Both the position numbers and the translations under genes were made by a program. A stretch of DNA of 64,000 nt from Pseudomonas abietaniphila. Lineage in GTDB: Bacteria > Pseudomonadota > Gammaproteobacteria > Pseudomonadales > Pseudomonadaceae. The notes under the pieces are model-generated. The model searched no databases and was not told where the DNA came from. It was given only the letters and a program-made list of their open reading frames with translations. This document shows, piece by piece, positions 17,120 to 25,586 of this stretch. The stretch lies in the NCBI RefSeq assembly GCF_900100795.1, contig NZ_FNCO01000010.1, forward strand, positions 62,001 to 126,000, written 5' to 3'. Each line of letters starts with the position of its first letter. The first letter of the stretch is position 1.

Positions 17120-17140
17120 TCAGTGGTAATCGACGATTCG
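17120..17140 (-). pseudogene. Possible C-terminal remnant of HigB toxin
   Basis: In one minus-strand frame the bases just upstream of higA read RIVDYH followed by TGA, ending 10 bases before the higA ATG. Many HigB toxins end in (E)IVDYH at precisely this position. The frame carries no recognisable toxin further upstream. The match is only about six residues plus the spacing, so the call is tentative. Confidence 0.35.
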
Positions 17141-17377
17141 CCAATAAATGTCGACACTTCTTCCTCCAATAGGCTAGCGAATACGTGGCTTCGCAGGAAG
17201 CCTTCTTCTGTGCACGACATCAATATCAGCCGTGAGTTGAGGTAATACATTCAGTTTCCGAGCCTACCGCGTAATAGTTTTTTTCTTGACGGTCCGAATC
17301 GCCCTCGTGATAATAAATTCGATATTGAAACACTATGCGCAATGGATAGCTCATTTACTCAAGGGATCTTGCACGCA

Positions 17378-18403
17378 ATGGATTGTATAAACGTAAAAAA
17401 CCTGTCTAAAACCTATCAAATAAAAGAAACTTCGGAAGGACCTCTCGGCTGGCTGACAAGTTTGGTTTCTCCCAAGCGTTCGAACAAGAAGGCTGTTGAT
17501 GATATTTCATTTACTGCCCAGCAGGGTGAGATCGTAGGCTTTCTCGGTCCTAATGGCGCAGGTAAAACCACTACATTGAAAATGCTGTCGGGGCTGCTCT
17601 ATCCGACGGCCGGCCAGATATCGGTTCTCGGTTATAACCCGCAACTGCGCAGCAAGGAGTTTCTCAAGTCCATCTCGTTGATCATGGGGCAACGTCAGCA
17701 GTTGATTTGGGACTTACCTGCTATGGAAACTTTCCGGCTGAATCAGAAAATATTCGAAATTTCCGATGAGCAGTTCAAACAAACCTATGGCTATCTGAAT
17801 GAATTGCTCCAGGTATCGAAGCTGGCCAAGGCGCCGGTGCGAACCCTGTCGCTTGGCGAGAAAATGAAGTGCGAACTGGTCGCATCATTACTTCATGATC
17901 CCAAAGTTCTTTTTCTCGACGAACCGACTATCGGACTCGATGTCGGGGTGCAAAAGATAGTTCGTTCATTTATTCGGGATTATAGTCGTGAGCGCAATGT
18001 AAGCGTTCTGCTGACGTCACATTACATGCAGGATATAGAAGCCCTGTGTGAGCGAGTCGTTGTCGTTTCCGATGGCAAGATCTCGTTCGATGACACCTTG
18101 GAGTCGTTGCGTAAACGCATGTCGAATCACCGCATCATCACCGTGGAATTGTCTGAAAGCGTTATGGCTTCGGCACTTGGCCGGTACGGTTTGGTGCGCT
18201 CCTCAGACGGCTTCGTGCATGAGTTGCTGGTGCCGGCTGACGAGATGGTGGGTATCTGTTCGCAGGTTCTGGCCGAGCAGCCGGTCATCGACATTTCCAT
18301 CGGTGATCCACCGATCGAAGAGGCCCTGCTGAAGCTGTTCATGGCCTCGCAGGCCGACGCTGGGCAAAAGGTCAAGGGTGCGCCCGGGGAGTGTGTCGCG
18401 TGA
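17378..18403 (+). CDS. ABC-2 exporter ATP-binding protein (COG4586-like)
   Basis: This 341-residue ATPase starts MDCINVKNLSKTYQIK. It carries Walker A (GPNGAGKTTTLKML), a Q-loop region (SLIMGQRQQLIWDL), signature LSLGEKMKCEL, Walker B (KVLFLDEPTIGLD) and H-loop (LLTSHYMQDIEAL), all intact. The insert around GWLTSLVSPKRSNKKAVDD and the long C-terminal extension fit the COG4586 ATPases that pair with COG4587/COG3694 permeases. AGGGA precedes the chosen ATG; another ATG 12 codons upstream lacks a site. Base composition is AT-richer than in the neighbours. The substrate is unknown. Its stop overlaps GTG of the permease. Confidence 0.85.
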   Translation: MDCINVKNLSKTYQIKETSEGPLGWLTSLVSPKRSNKKAVDDISFTAQQGEIVGFLGPNGAGKTTTLKMLSGLLYPTAGQISVLGYNPQLRSKEFLKSISLIMGQRQQLIWDLPAMETFRLNQKIFEISDEQFKQTYGYLNELLQVSKLAKAPVRTLSLGEKMKCELVASLLHDPKVLFLDEPTIGLDVGVQKIVRSFIRDYSRERNVSVLLTSHYMQDIEALCERVVVVSDGKISFDDTLESLRKRMSNHRIITVELSESVMASALGRYGLVRSSDGFVHELLVPADEMVGICSQVLAEQPVIDISIGDPPIEEALLKLFMASQADAGQKVKGAPGECVA

Positions 18404-19190
18404 GCCGATTTGCCATGAAAGTTGCAGGCGTCGCACGCACTGCGATTCGTCGCAAGGTTGGCATCGTGCAGAGCTGTTTGTATTGGTACTCGCCTCTTTG
18501 GTGCCGCTGTTCATGATGGTCATTTGGATGGGCATTGCAAAGGATGCCGCGCTGGAAGGTTTTACCCCGGCCAAGTTTACCGCTTACTTCGCGCTGGTAT
18601 TTTTGGTTGGCGAAATCGTCTCCAGTACGGCTGCTGAAGAAGTCGAGAACGACATTCATTCAGGGGATATTGGCAGTTCCCTCTTGAAACCGTTCAATAT
18701 TGCCCTTTATTACTTTCTGGGCGAGATGGCTTCGGCGATGGTCAGAGTCATACCGATATTTTTCCTGGTGGCTGGAGTATTCCTGTTTTCCGAAGCGGGC
18801 AAGTATTTGCACTTGAGCTATCTACTGCCTGCACTGCTCGGCGTCATACTTGGGTTTGCCATCAACTATTTGCTTTATTTCATCGGCGGGCTTGCGGCGT
18901 TCTGGTCCGATCAGGCAAGTGCCTTTGATTTGGTGTTGACTTACATGCTTACGCTGTTTGGTGGGATCCTCGCACCACTGACGCTTTATCCTGGCTGGAT
19001 GCAGTCGATACTTGAATGGTCGCCATTCCCTTATATTATCAGCTTTCCGATCAGAATCATCATGGGGGAACTAACAGGCGAACAATTGGTTAATGGGCTG
19101 ATGTTTCAGGCCGTGCTAGTTACTGCACTCTCTTTCTTGGCTCATTTTATCTGGACCAAAGGTGTCAAACGTTATTCGGTGTTCGGATAA
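18400..19190 (+). CDS. ABC-2 permease, apparent N-terminal frameshift
   Basis: From GTG 18400, overlapping the ATPase stop as GTGA, the frame reads MSRFAMKVAGVARTAIRRK and then stops 39 codons in. A second frame picks up at about 18460 with WHRAELFVLVLASLVPLFMM and runs open to 19190 with six hydrophobic spans typical of COG4587/ABC-2 permeases. A single missing base in AAGG(G) at 18454-18457 would join the two into a normal 263-residue permease. The second frame is also open back to a GTG at 18378, giving 270 residues with an implausible Cys/Arg-rich start. It could be a real mutation, a slippage site or an assembly error. Confidence 0.75.
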
Positions 19191-19972
19191 TGAAGACGCT
19201 GAGCGCAGTTAAGGCGCTTCTCACAGCAAGGTTGCGGGCAAATATGAAAGATCGCGTCCCGGTCTTTGTCAGCCTGTTGAATACAGCTCTACTGGGATTG
19301 TCCGTTTATGTTGTGATTGAAATTTTCTTTGGAAATGTCGATACAATTGGGGGGTGGAATAAACAGCAATCAATCGTGTTGTATGGTGCTTTTATCCTTA
19401 TTCGCTCCTTTGTCCAAATGGTGGTATTGCCCAACTGCGAGGCCGCCTCGAAGTTGATCATCAGCAAGTCCATTGACACTTACTTGTCCAAACCAGTTGA
19501 TGTTCAAACCATTCTGGCATTTGGGCAGTTGCGCCTGTGGCATATTTTCGGGGTCTTGCTGGGGCTGGGTCTGATGCTAGGCGGCAGTCATGCGCAAGGG
19601 CAGCTTACGTTGCAGACGCTCGGCGCTTTCCTGGCCTTCATGGTCTTGGCGTGTGCGCTGGTTTATTCGATTTGGTTCAGCATTGCCAGCTTGGCGTTCT
19701 GGACCAAGAAAACCGGCAACATTTCCCACCTGCTGTTTATGTTTCTGACAACCGGACGGTTCCCGTCCGGCGCGTACCCGGAGTGGATCCAGGTCGTGAT
19801 CATGACCGTAGTCCCTGTCTTTTTCATCATGGAAGTGCCCGCGCAATCAGCGATGGGGATGACGACGGGACGGTCTTTGGCGGGCGCCGTACTGGCGACT
19901 CTGGCCTTCTTGCTGTTGTCTCGATTGCTTTGGCATTGGGGGGTGAAGAAATACCTTCGAGAAGGTGCCTGA
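19190..19972 (+). CDS. ABC-2 permease, second subunit (COG3694-like)
   Basis: This 260-residue inner-membrane protein has a basic N terminus (MKTLSAVKALLTARLRANMK) and six predicted membrane spans, for example LLNTALLGLSVYVVIEIFF and LGAFLAFMVLACALVYSIWF. Conserved family-like stretches include SKSIDTYLSKPVD and TTGRFPSGAYP. Its ATG overlaps the stop of the preceding permease by one base, so the three genes form one exporter operon. The substrate is unknown; related systems export small or cationic compounds. Confidence 0.82.
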   Translation: MKTLSAVKALLTARLRANMKDRVPVFVSLLNTALLGLSVYVVIEIFFGNVDTIGGWNKQQSIVLYGAFILIRSFVQMVVLPNCEAASKLIISKSIDTYLSKPVDVQTILAFGQLRLWHIFGVLLGLGLMLGGSHAQGQLTLQTLGAFLAFMVLACALVYSIWFSIASLAFWTKKTGNISHLLFMFLTTGRFPSGAYPEWIQVVIMTVVPVFFIMEVPAQSAMGMTTGRSLAGAVLATLAFLLLSRLLWHWGVKKYLREGA

Positions 19973-19976
19973 TCGC

Positions 19977-20007
19977 GGCCGGCGAAGTGCTGCGCGCTTC
20001 GCTGGCC
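19977..20007 (+). terminator. Hairpin after the ABC-2 operon, weak terminator
   Basis: GGCC-G-GCGAAG pairs with CTTCGC-T-GGCC around a 9-base loop, immediately after the last permease stop. No T-run follows, so rho-independent termination is doubtful. The remaining bases to 20215 hold nothing else I recognise. Confidence 0.4.
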
Positions 20008-20215
20008 CGAACCTAGATCACCGACCGAGCACTGACGGCGTGATCACTTATGCAAGGCTTCCCGGTTGTGTTCGTGCAGTAGTTGCTTGAAGCGGCATAT
20101 CGTTTTAGTAGCTTTCCCTAAGACACATGCAGTAGAACTTGCGAGACCCCCTCCACCTCCTCGCTGACTATCCTTGAGCACGCCGCAGGACGCGGTGCCT
20201 CATCAAGGAAAGATC

Positions 20216-21709
20216 ATGTCCCTCGCCATTGTCCTCAGCCGCGCTCAAGTCGGTGTCGAAGCCCCTGCCGTCACCGTCGAAACCCACCTGGCCAATGGCT
20301 TGCCCTCACTCACGCTGGTGGGGTTACCCGAAGGCGCTGTGAAAGAAAGCAAGGACCGGGTGCGCAGTGCGATTCTGAACTGTCGGCTGGAGTTTCCGGC
20401 GCGGCGCATCACCTTGAATCTCGCCCCTGCTGACTTGCCCAAGGACGGTGGCCGTTTTGATTTGGCCATCGCGCTGGGTTTGCTGGCCGCCAGCGCGCAG
20501 GTCCCGACGCTGGCGCTCGATGGCGTGGAATGCCTGGGAGAACTTGCGCTGTCCGGCGCTATACGGCCTGTGCAGGGCGTGCTGCCCGCGGCGCTGGCCG
20601 CGCGTGCCGCCGGGCACACGTTGATCGTACCGGCGGTGAACGCCGAGGAAGCGTGTCTGGCCTCCGGGCTGAAAGTGATCGCGGTGAGTCATCTGCTCGA
20701 ACTGGTCGCTCATCTGAACGGCCACACCGTCATCGCGCCGTATAAGTCCAACGGACTGATTCTGCAAACCCAACCGTATCCTGATCTGAGCGAAGTCCAG
20801 GGCCAGACTGCCGCCAAGCGCGCGCTGTTGGTCGCTGCGGCCGGTGCTCACAACCTGTTGTTCAGCGGCCCGCCCGGCACCGGCAAAACCCTGCTCGCCA
20901 GCCGTCTGCCCGGCCTGCTGCCACCACTGGATGAGTTCGAGGCGCTGGAAGTCGCAGCGATCCAGTCGGTCGCCAGCCATGCGCCCTTGACCAGTTGGCC
21001 GCAAAGACCCTTCCGCCAACCGCATCACTCGGCTTCGGGGCCAGCGCTGGTGGGTGGAGGCAGCCGTCCGCAACCCGGCGAAATCACCCTTGCCCATCAC
21101 GGCGTGCTGTTTCTGGACGAGCTACCCGAATTCGATCGGCGTGTGCTGGAGGTTTTGCGAGAGCCGCTGGAATCCGGCCACATCGTCATTTCACGCGCCC
21201 GGGATCGCGTTCGTTTCCCGGCCAGGTTCCAACTGGTGGCGGCGATGAACCCGTGCCCGTGCGGTTATCACGGAGAACCCACCGGGCGTTGTCGCTGCTC
21301 GACCGATCAGATTCAGCGCTACCGCAACAAACTCTCCGGCCCGCTGCTGGATCGAATTGACCTGCACCTGACGGTCGCGCGCGAAACCACGTCTCTGGCC
21401 GCCACTGCGCAAGGCGGCGAAAGCAGTGCCAGTGCCGCGCAGCGGGTGTCCGATGCCCGCGAACGCCAGAACAAGCGTCAGGGTTGTGCCAATGCGTTTC
21501 TCGACTTACCTGCGCTGAGACAGCATTGCGCGCTGCTCGCCGAAGACGAGGCCTGGCTTGAAACCGCCTGTGAACGCTTGAATTTGTCTTTGCGTGCAGC
21601 ACACCGCTTGCTGAAAGTCGCACGAACGCTTGCGGATCTGGAGAACGTCGATGCAATCGCCAGGAGCCATATCGCAGAGGCGTTGCAGTATCGGCCGTCT
21701 ACAAGCTGA
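20216..21709 (+). CDS. comM: ComM/YifB-family Mg-chelatase-like AAA ATPase
   Basis: This 497-residue protein starts MSLAIVLSRAQVGVEAPAV, with an N-terminal S5/Lon-like domain (about 1-180). The AAA+ module holds Walker A in SGPPGTGKTLLASRLPGL and Walker B in GVLFLDELPEF, followed by NPCPCGYHGEPTGRC. ComM is a hexameric helicase that promotes branch migration during natural transformation. The chosen start has AAGGAAAG upstream. In PAO1 comM is next to the BMFP gene, so the higA-ABC block is an insertion here. Confidence 0.94.
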   Translation: MSLAIVLSRAQVGVEAPAVTVETHLANGLPSLTLVGLPEGAVKESKDRVRSAILNCRLEFPARRITLNLAPADLPKDGGRFDLAIALGLLAASAQVPTLALDGVECLGELALSGAIRPVQGVLPAALAARAAGHTLIVPAVNAEEACLASGLKVIAVSHLLELVAHLNGHTVIAPYKSNGLILQTQPYPDLSEVQGQTAAKRALLVAAAGAHNLLFSGPPGTGKTLLASRLPGLLPPLDEFEALEVAAIQSVASHAPLTSWPQRPFRQPHHSASGPALVGGGSRPQPGEITLAHHGVLFLDELPEFDRRVLEVLREPLESGHIVISRARDRVRFPARFQLVAAMNPCPCGYHGEPTGRCRCSTDQIQRYRNKLSGPLLDRIDLHLTVARETTSLAATAQGGESSASAAQRVSDARERQNKRQGCANAFLDLPALRQHCALLAEDEAWLETACERLNLSLRAAHRLLKVARTLADLENVDAIARSHIAEALQYRPSTS

Positions 21710-21768
21710 AAGACTCATTGCCTGTATCTCAAATGAGATACACAGTGAGTCTTTCGAAGGAGATAACG

Positions 21769-22068
21769 ATGCCCACTCAAACCTCGATGCTGCACGTCCG
21801 AATCGATGACGAGCTCAAAACCCAAGCCGCAGAAACGCTGGCGAAATTCGGCCTGACGGTTTCTGACGCCGTGCGAATACTGCTCACCCGAGTTGCGAAA
21901 GAAGGTGCCCTGCCCGCCGGGTTTACCAGTGACGCCGCGGCCTACGACAAATGGTTCAGGGCAAAAGTACGCGAAGCCATGGAAGACACAGGCCCGAAGA
22001 CCTCACATGAGGACGTCATGGACGAAGCAGCGACATTACTCAGAAGGAAGCGTGGTGCTGACAGTTGA
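21769..22068 (+). CDS. RelB/DinJ-family antitoxin
   Basis: This 99-residue protein starts MPTQTSMLHVRIDDELKTQA, a ribbon-helix-helix segment, followed by LTVSDAVRILLTRVAKEGALP, typical of RelB/DinJ antitoxins. The longer C-terminal region (DVMDEAATLLRRKR) is the likely toxin-binding tail. AAGGAGA lies just upstream. The imperfect repeats of GAGATACACAGTGAG/CTGTATCTC at 21721-21750 may be the autoregulatory operator. A complete toxin does not follow; the next frame overlaps it but breaks within about ten codons. Confidence 0.85.
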   Translation: MPTQTSMLHVRIDDELKTQAAETLAKFGLTVSDAVRILLTRVAKEGALPAGFTSDAAAYDKWFRAKVREAMEDTGPKTSHEDVMDEAATLLRRKRGADS

Positions 22069-22132
22069 ATGGAGCAAGTACGCTCGCGGACCTGAAAAGA
22101 GTCGACACCAGTGCGAGAAGCGAACGTCGTTT
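22055..22132 (+). pseudogene. Stub of a RelE/ParE-type toxin
   Basis: A GTG overlapping the antitoxin end opens a frame reading VLTVEWSKYA, closely like the start of RelE/ParE toxins ((M)LTVEW...YALADR). The next frame then reads LADLKRVDT, the expected continuation after a 2-base loss. The sequence runs into a REP pair by 22133. This looks like a broken toxin whose rest has been lost. Residue similarity is judged by eye. Confidence 0.5.
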
Positions 22133-22226
22133 CTGTGGGAGTGAGCTTGCTCACGAAGACGCCGGTACATTCGCTACACCTTCAGCGAACGAAACTCAGC
22201 ATTCGCGAGCAAGCTCGCTCCCACAG
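22133..22226. repeat. REP-type inverted pair, GAGCAAGCTCGCTCCCACAG family
   Basis: CTGTGGGAGTGAGCTTGCTC is paired with GAGCAAGCTCGCTCCCACAG around about 55 bases, directly after the toxin stub and before the chemoreceptor stop. Confidence 0.82.
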
Positions 22227-22272
22227 ATGCTTGGCCGACCCCGAGTCAGCGGTCTAGCGAACGGTCAATAAC

Positions 22273-24246
22273 TCACCGAAACCGATCCACTTCCTTACGC
22301 AGATCCGCAGCCAGTGCGTTCAGTTCTTGCGCCGTGACCGCCAGATTCGACACCACTTCACGCTGTTCGCTGTTCGCCAGTGCAATGCTTTGCAGGTTGG
22401 CACTGAGCATGGTCGCGGTGCTGCTTTGCTCTTGGGTCGCGGTGGTGATGGACGCGAACTGCTCGCCCGCGGAACGGCTTTGTTCGTCGATCTGCGCCAG
22501 CGCTGCGGCCACCTTGGCGTTACGCGTCAGACCTTCCTGCATCAGCGCATTGCCTTGTTCCATCGTGTTGATCGCGTTGCTGGTTTCCTGCTGGATGCTG
22601 GTGATCATGCCGGAGATTTCGTCGGTGGCCTGACGGGTGCGCGAGGCGAGATTGCGAACCTCATCGGCGACCACGGCAAAACCACGACCTTGCTCGCCCG
22701 CGCGCGCAGCCTCAATGGCGGCGTTGAGGGCCAACAGATTGGTTTGCTCGGCGATGGAGGTGATCACGCTGACGATGCCGCCAATCTCCTGCGAGCGCTG
22801 GCCAAGGGTGTCGATCACGGCAGCCGTGCTGCCCAGCGAACCTGCAATTTGCTCCAGCGAGGCCGAGGCTTCTTCCATGGACGCGCGACCGATACGCGTT
22901 TGCTGGGCATTGCCCTGCGCCATACGTTCGGTGCTGCCCATGTTGTCGGCGATGGTCAGTGCTGTTGCGCTGAACTCTTCGACTGCCCCGGCCATGCTGG
23001 TGATTTCGCCCGACTGCTGCTCCATGCCCTCGTAAGCGCCACCGGACAGGCCGGACAACGCATGCGCCCGGCCGCTGACCTCCTGCGCGGCGGTGCGAAT
23101 GTGCGACACCATGGTTTCCAGCGCTTGCCCCATCTTGTTGAAGCTGGCCGCCAACTGGCCGATCTCGTCGTGCCGGGTGACATTCAGGCGGGCGCTCAGA
23201 TCACCGGCACCCAATGCCTCAGCCTGAGTCACCAGATCCGACAGCGGTTGAAGCTTGCTGCGCAGCAGCCAGATCGCTGCACTGACGGCGATCAACATCG
23301 CCAGCAGGCTGCCGATCGCCAATTGCGTACCCACGCTCCAGGTCACGGCGCTGATTTCGTCCTTGGGCATGATCGCCAGAATCGACCACGGGCCGCCTGA
23401 AAATGGCTCCGCGACGGTGTAGAAATCGTTGCCCGCGTCCTGCCAGAAGCGACCTTTGCCGGGTTCTTTAACGAAGCCGGTCAAGGTTTTGCTCGCCTGA
23501 TCCAGATCCTTCACGCCCGCAGGCGGGACAAGCCATTTGTTCTGCTCGTCAAGGAGCGCCAGCGAACCGGTCTTGCCGATCCGGAAACTCTTGAGGTTAT
23601 CGAACTGAGCCTTTTGCGCGTCGGTGTAATCGAATCCCACGAACAACACTGCGATGACCTTGCCACCGGCGTCACGGACCGGACTGTATTGGGTCATGTA
23701 CAAACGATCGAACAGCAAGGCGCGACCGACATACTCCTGCCCGGCCAGCAGTCGCTCGTAGGCGGGATGCTTGTGGTCCAGCGTCGTGCCGATGGCGCGC
23801 GAACCATCCTGCTTGCTCAGCGATGTGCTGATCCGGATGAAGTCGTCGCCACTGCGCACGAACACGGTCGCCACGCCTGCGGTCATCTTCTTGAAATCAT
23901 CCACTTCGGCGAAGTCATTGTTCAGGGCGTTGCCATTGAGGAGCAACGTCGGGGTCTGCACGCCCGCGACAGCGATCTGCTGATCCGCTTGCAGCGTGAG
24001 GCCATTGAAGCGCTTCTCAAACAGCCCACTCAAACGTTGAGTGCTGTCGCGCAAGGTGCTGTGGAAGGTGTTCAACTGGTCAGCCAGCAAGCGCGCTTCG
24101 CTGCCCATATGTTCCTCACGGATGGCCAGGTTAGCCGAATCCAGAGAACGAAGGGCGAACAGGGTACTGCCGCTGATGACAACGGCCAGGATAACGGCCA
24201 GGGCAATACCGAGTTGCGAGGCAATACGGGCACGGGGCTGAGACAT
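22273..24246 (-). CDS. Methyl-accepting chemotaxis protein with Cache sensor
   Basis: This 657-residue inner-membrane chemoreceptor has a first membrane span at about 12-33 and a large periplasmic Cache_3/Cache_2-type domain (about 35-310, with VGRALLFDRLYMTQYSPVRD and GKTGSLALLDEQNKW). A second span lies at about 315-338, followed by HAMP and the signalling domain. The highly conserved hairpin EQTNLLALNAAIEAARAGEQ and GRGFAVVADEVRNLASRT are intact. It ends EVDRFR with no CheR-binding pentapeptide. The ligand is unknown. It stands alone with no che genes nearby. Confidence 0.93.
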   Translation of the reverse strand: MSQPRARIASQLGIALAVILAVVISGSTLFALRSLDSANLAIREEHMGSEARLLADQLNTFHSTLRDSTQRLSGLFEKRFNGLTLQADQQIAVAGVQTPTLLLNGNALNNDFAEVDDFKKMTAGVATVFVRSGDDFIRISTSLSKQDGSRAIGTTLDHKHPAYERLLAGQEYVGRALLFDRLYMTQYSPVRDAGGKVIAVLFVGFDYTDAQKAQFDNLKSFRIGKTGSLALLDEQNKWLVPPAGVKDLDQASKTLTGFVKEPGKGRFWQDAGNDFYTVAEPFSGGPWSILAIMPKDEISAVTWSVGTQLAIGSLLAMLIAVSAAIWLLRSKLQPLSDLVTQAEALGAGDLSARLNVTRHDEIGQLAASFNKMGQALETMVSHIRTAAQEVSGRAHALSGLSGGAYEGMEQQSGEITSMAGAVEEFSATALTIADNMGSTERMAQGNAQQTRIGRASMEEASASLEQIAGSLGSTAAVIDTLGQRSQEIGGIVSVITSIAEQTNLLALNAAIEAARAGEQGRGFAVVADEVRNLASRTRQATDEISGMITSIQQETSNAINTMEQGNALMQEGLTRNAKVAAALAQIDEQSRSAGEQFASITTATQEQSSTATMLSANLQSIALANSEQREVVSNLAVTAQELNALAADLRKEVDRFR

Positions 24247-24501
24247 GAAGACTCCTTGCCGAACGACTGGATCGTCCTGATTTCAGGAAAACCATTCGGA
24301 CATTATCTAATAGAGGACATCGATGAACCGATTGGAACAAACCGGTATGCAATTACACATTCGGCTGACATGAAGAATACTTGAGTCCTACACCCGGTCT
24401 TAGGACGAAGGGCCTGGTTACAAGTTGTTTCAATTTTTCAGCGGTGGGGCTTTACCAGGCCGAAACGCCACCACCCGCGAAAAGCGGGTGCGGCAAGCAC
24501 G

Positions 24502-25422
24502 TCACTCCAGGATGGTCACTTCGGGCAACTCCATCGCCTGCACTTCGCCCTGTAAAAAGTCGCTGAGCCGGCGCAAGCGCTCGCCGCCCGGCCGGGTTTT
24601 CGGCCAGACAAGGTAATAGTTCTCGCCGCTGACCACCGCCGTACGCCAGGGCAGGCTCAAGCGCCCTTGAATCACGTCCTCGGCCACCATCAGCAGATCA
24701 CCCATGGACACCCCGTAGCCGCGCGCCGCCGCAATCATCCCCAGTTCCAGCGTGTCAAACACTTGCCCGCCCTTGAGCGAGACCTGATCCGACAATCCCA
24801 TGCGCTCTAGCCAGCTGCGCCAGTCGCGCCGGTCCGGGGTGGGATGCAGCAACTCCGCGCTGGCCAGTCGCTCGACATCCCAAGGGGAATCATCGAGCAG
24901 GCTGGGCGATCCGACGGGAATCAACAGCTCCGGGAACAGGTAGGTCGCTTCCCAGTCCGGCGGAAAATGACCGCGGCTCAACAACACCGCGCAGTCGAAC
25001 GGTTCCTGGGTGAAGTCGACGTTGTCGATGTCCATCCAGGCGCTGGTCAGTTGCACCTCATTGCCGACCTGCAAATGACGAAAGCGACTGAGCCGCGCTA
25101 ACAACCAGCGCATGGTCAGCGTGGACGGTGCCTTCATGCGCAGAATCCCTTCTTCGGCCATCAACGCGCTGCAGGCCCGCTCCAGTGCAGAGAAACCTTC
25201 GCGCACGCCGGGCAACAGTTCACGCGCGGCCTCGGTCAACTGAAGGTTGCGACCGTTTCGGCGAAACAGACGACAGGCGAAGTGCTCCTCAAGCGTTCGG
25301 ATGTGCCGACTCACCGCGCTTTGGGTGATCGAAAGCTCCTCGGCGGCGCGGGTGAAAGAGGCATGCCGTGCAGCGGCTTCAAATGCGCGTAGCGCATACA
25401 GGGGCGGGAGACTACGAGGCAT
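24502..25422 (-). CDS. LysR-type transcriptional regulator, GcvA-like
   Basis: This 306-residue regulator has an N-terminal winged HTH (LYALRAFEAAARHASFTRAA, then LSITQSAVSRHIRTLEEHF) and a C-terminal type 2 periplasmic-binding effector domain (about 90-300). The arrangement resembles the GcvA subgroup. It is divergent from the MATE pump with a 164-base gap, which suggests it may control that gene. The gap contains the palindrome-like GTGCATTGGTGCAC (25521-25534). The effector is unknown. Confidence 0.9.
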   Translation of the reverse strand: MPRSLPPLYALRAFEAAARHASFTRAAEELSITQSAVSRHIRTLEEHFACRLFRRNGRNLQLTEAARELLPGVREGFSALERACSALMAEEGILRMKAPSTLTMRWLLARLSRFRHLQVGNEVQLTSAWMDIDNVDFTQEPFDCAVLLSRGHFPPDWEATYLFPELLIPVGSPSLLDDSPWDVERLASAELLHPTPDRRDWRSWLERMGLSDQVSLKGGQVFDTLELGMIAAARGYGVSMGDLLMVAEDVIQGRLSLPWRTAVVSGENYYLVWPKTRPGGERLRRLSDFLQGEVQAMELPEVTILE

Positions 25423-25586
25423 TGGACACGTTCCTCTGTACGTGAAGGCGACTCATGGCACTGTACCGGAAATGACCCAGGATGAGTTTTACTCATGCCA
25501 ATGATCGGATTTATCCCTTTGTGCATTGGTGCACGAATCACCACAATGAAGCGCTCATCAATGCCTCCACCTCCGAGCGCCCGCCT

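Noticed and set aside
24472..24490. CACCCGC-N5-GCGGGTG hairpin after the LysR gene as a terminator
   Set aside because: The stem is good but no T-run follows on the minus strand; kept only as an unproven possibility. The rest of 24247-24501 holds nothing recognisable.
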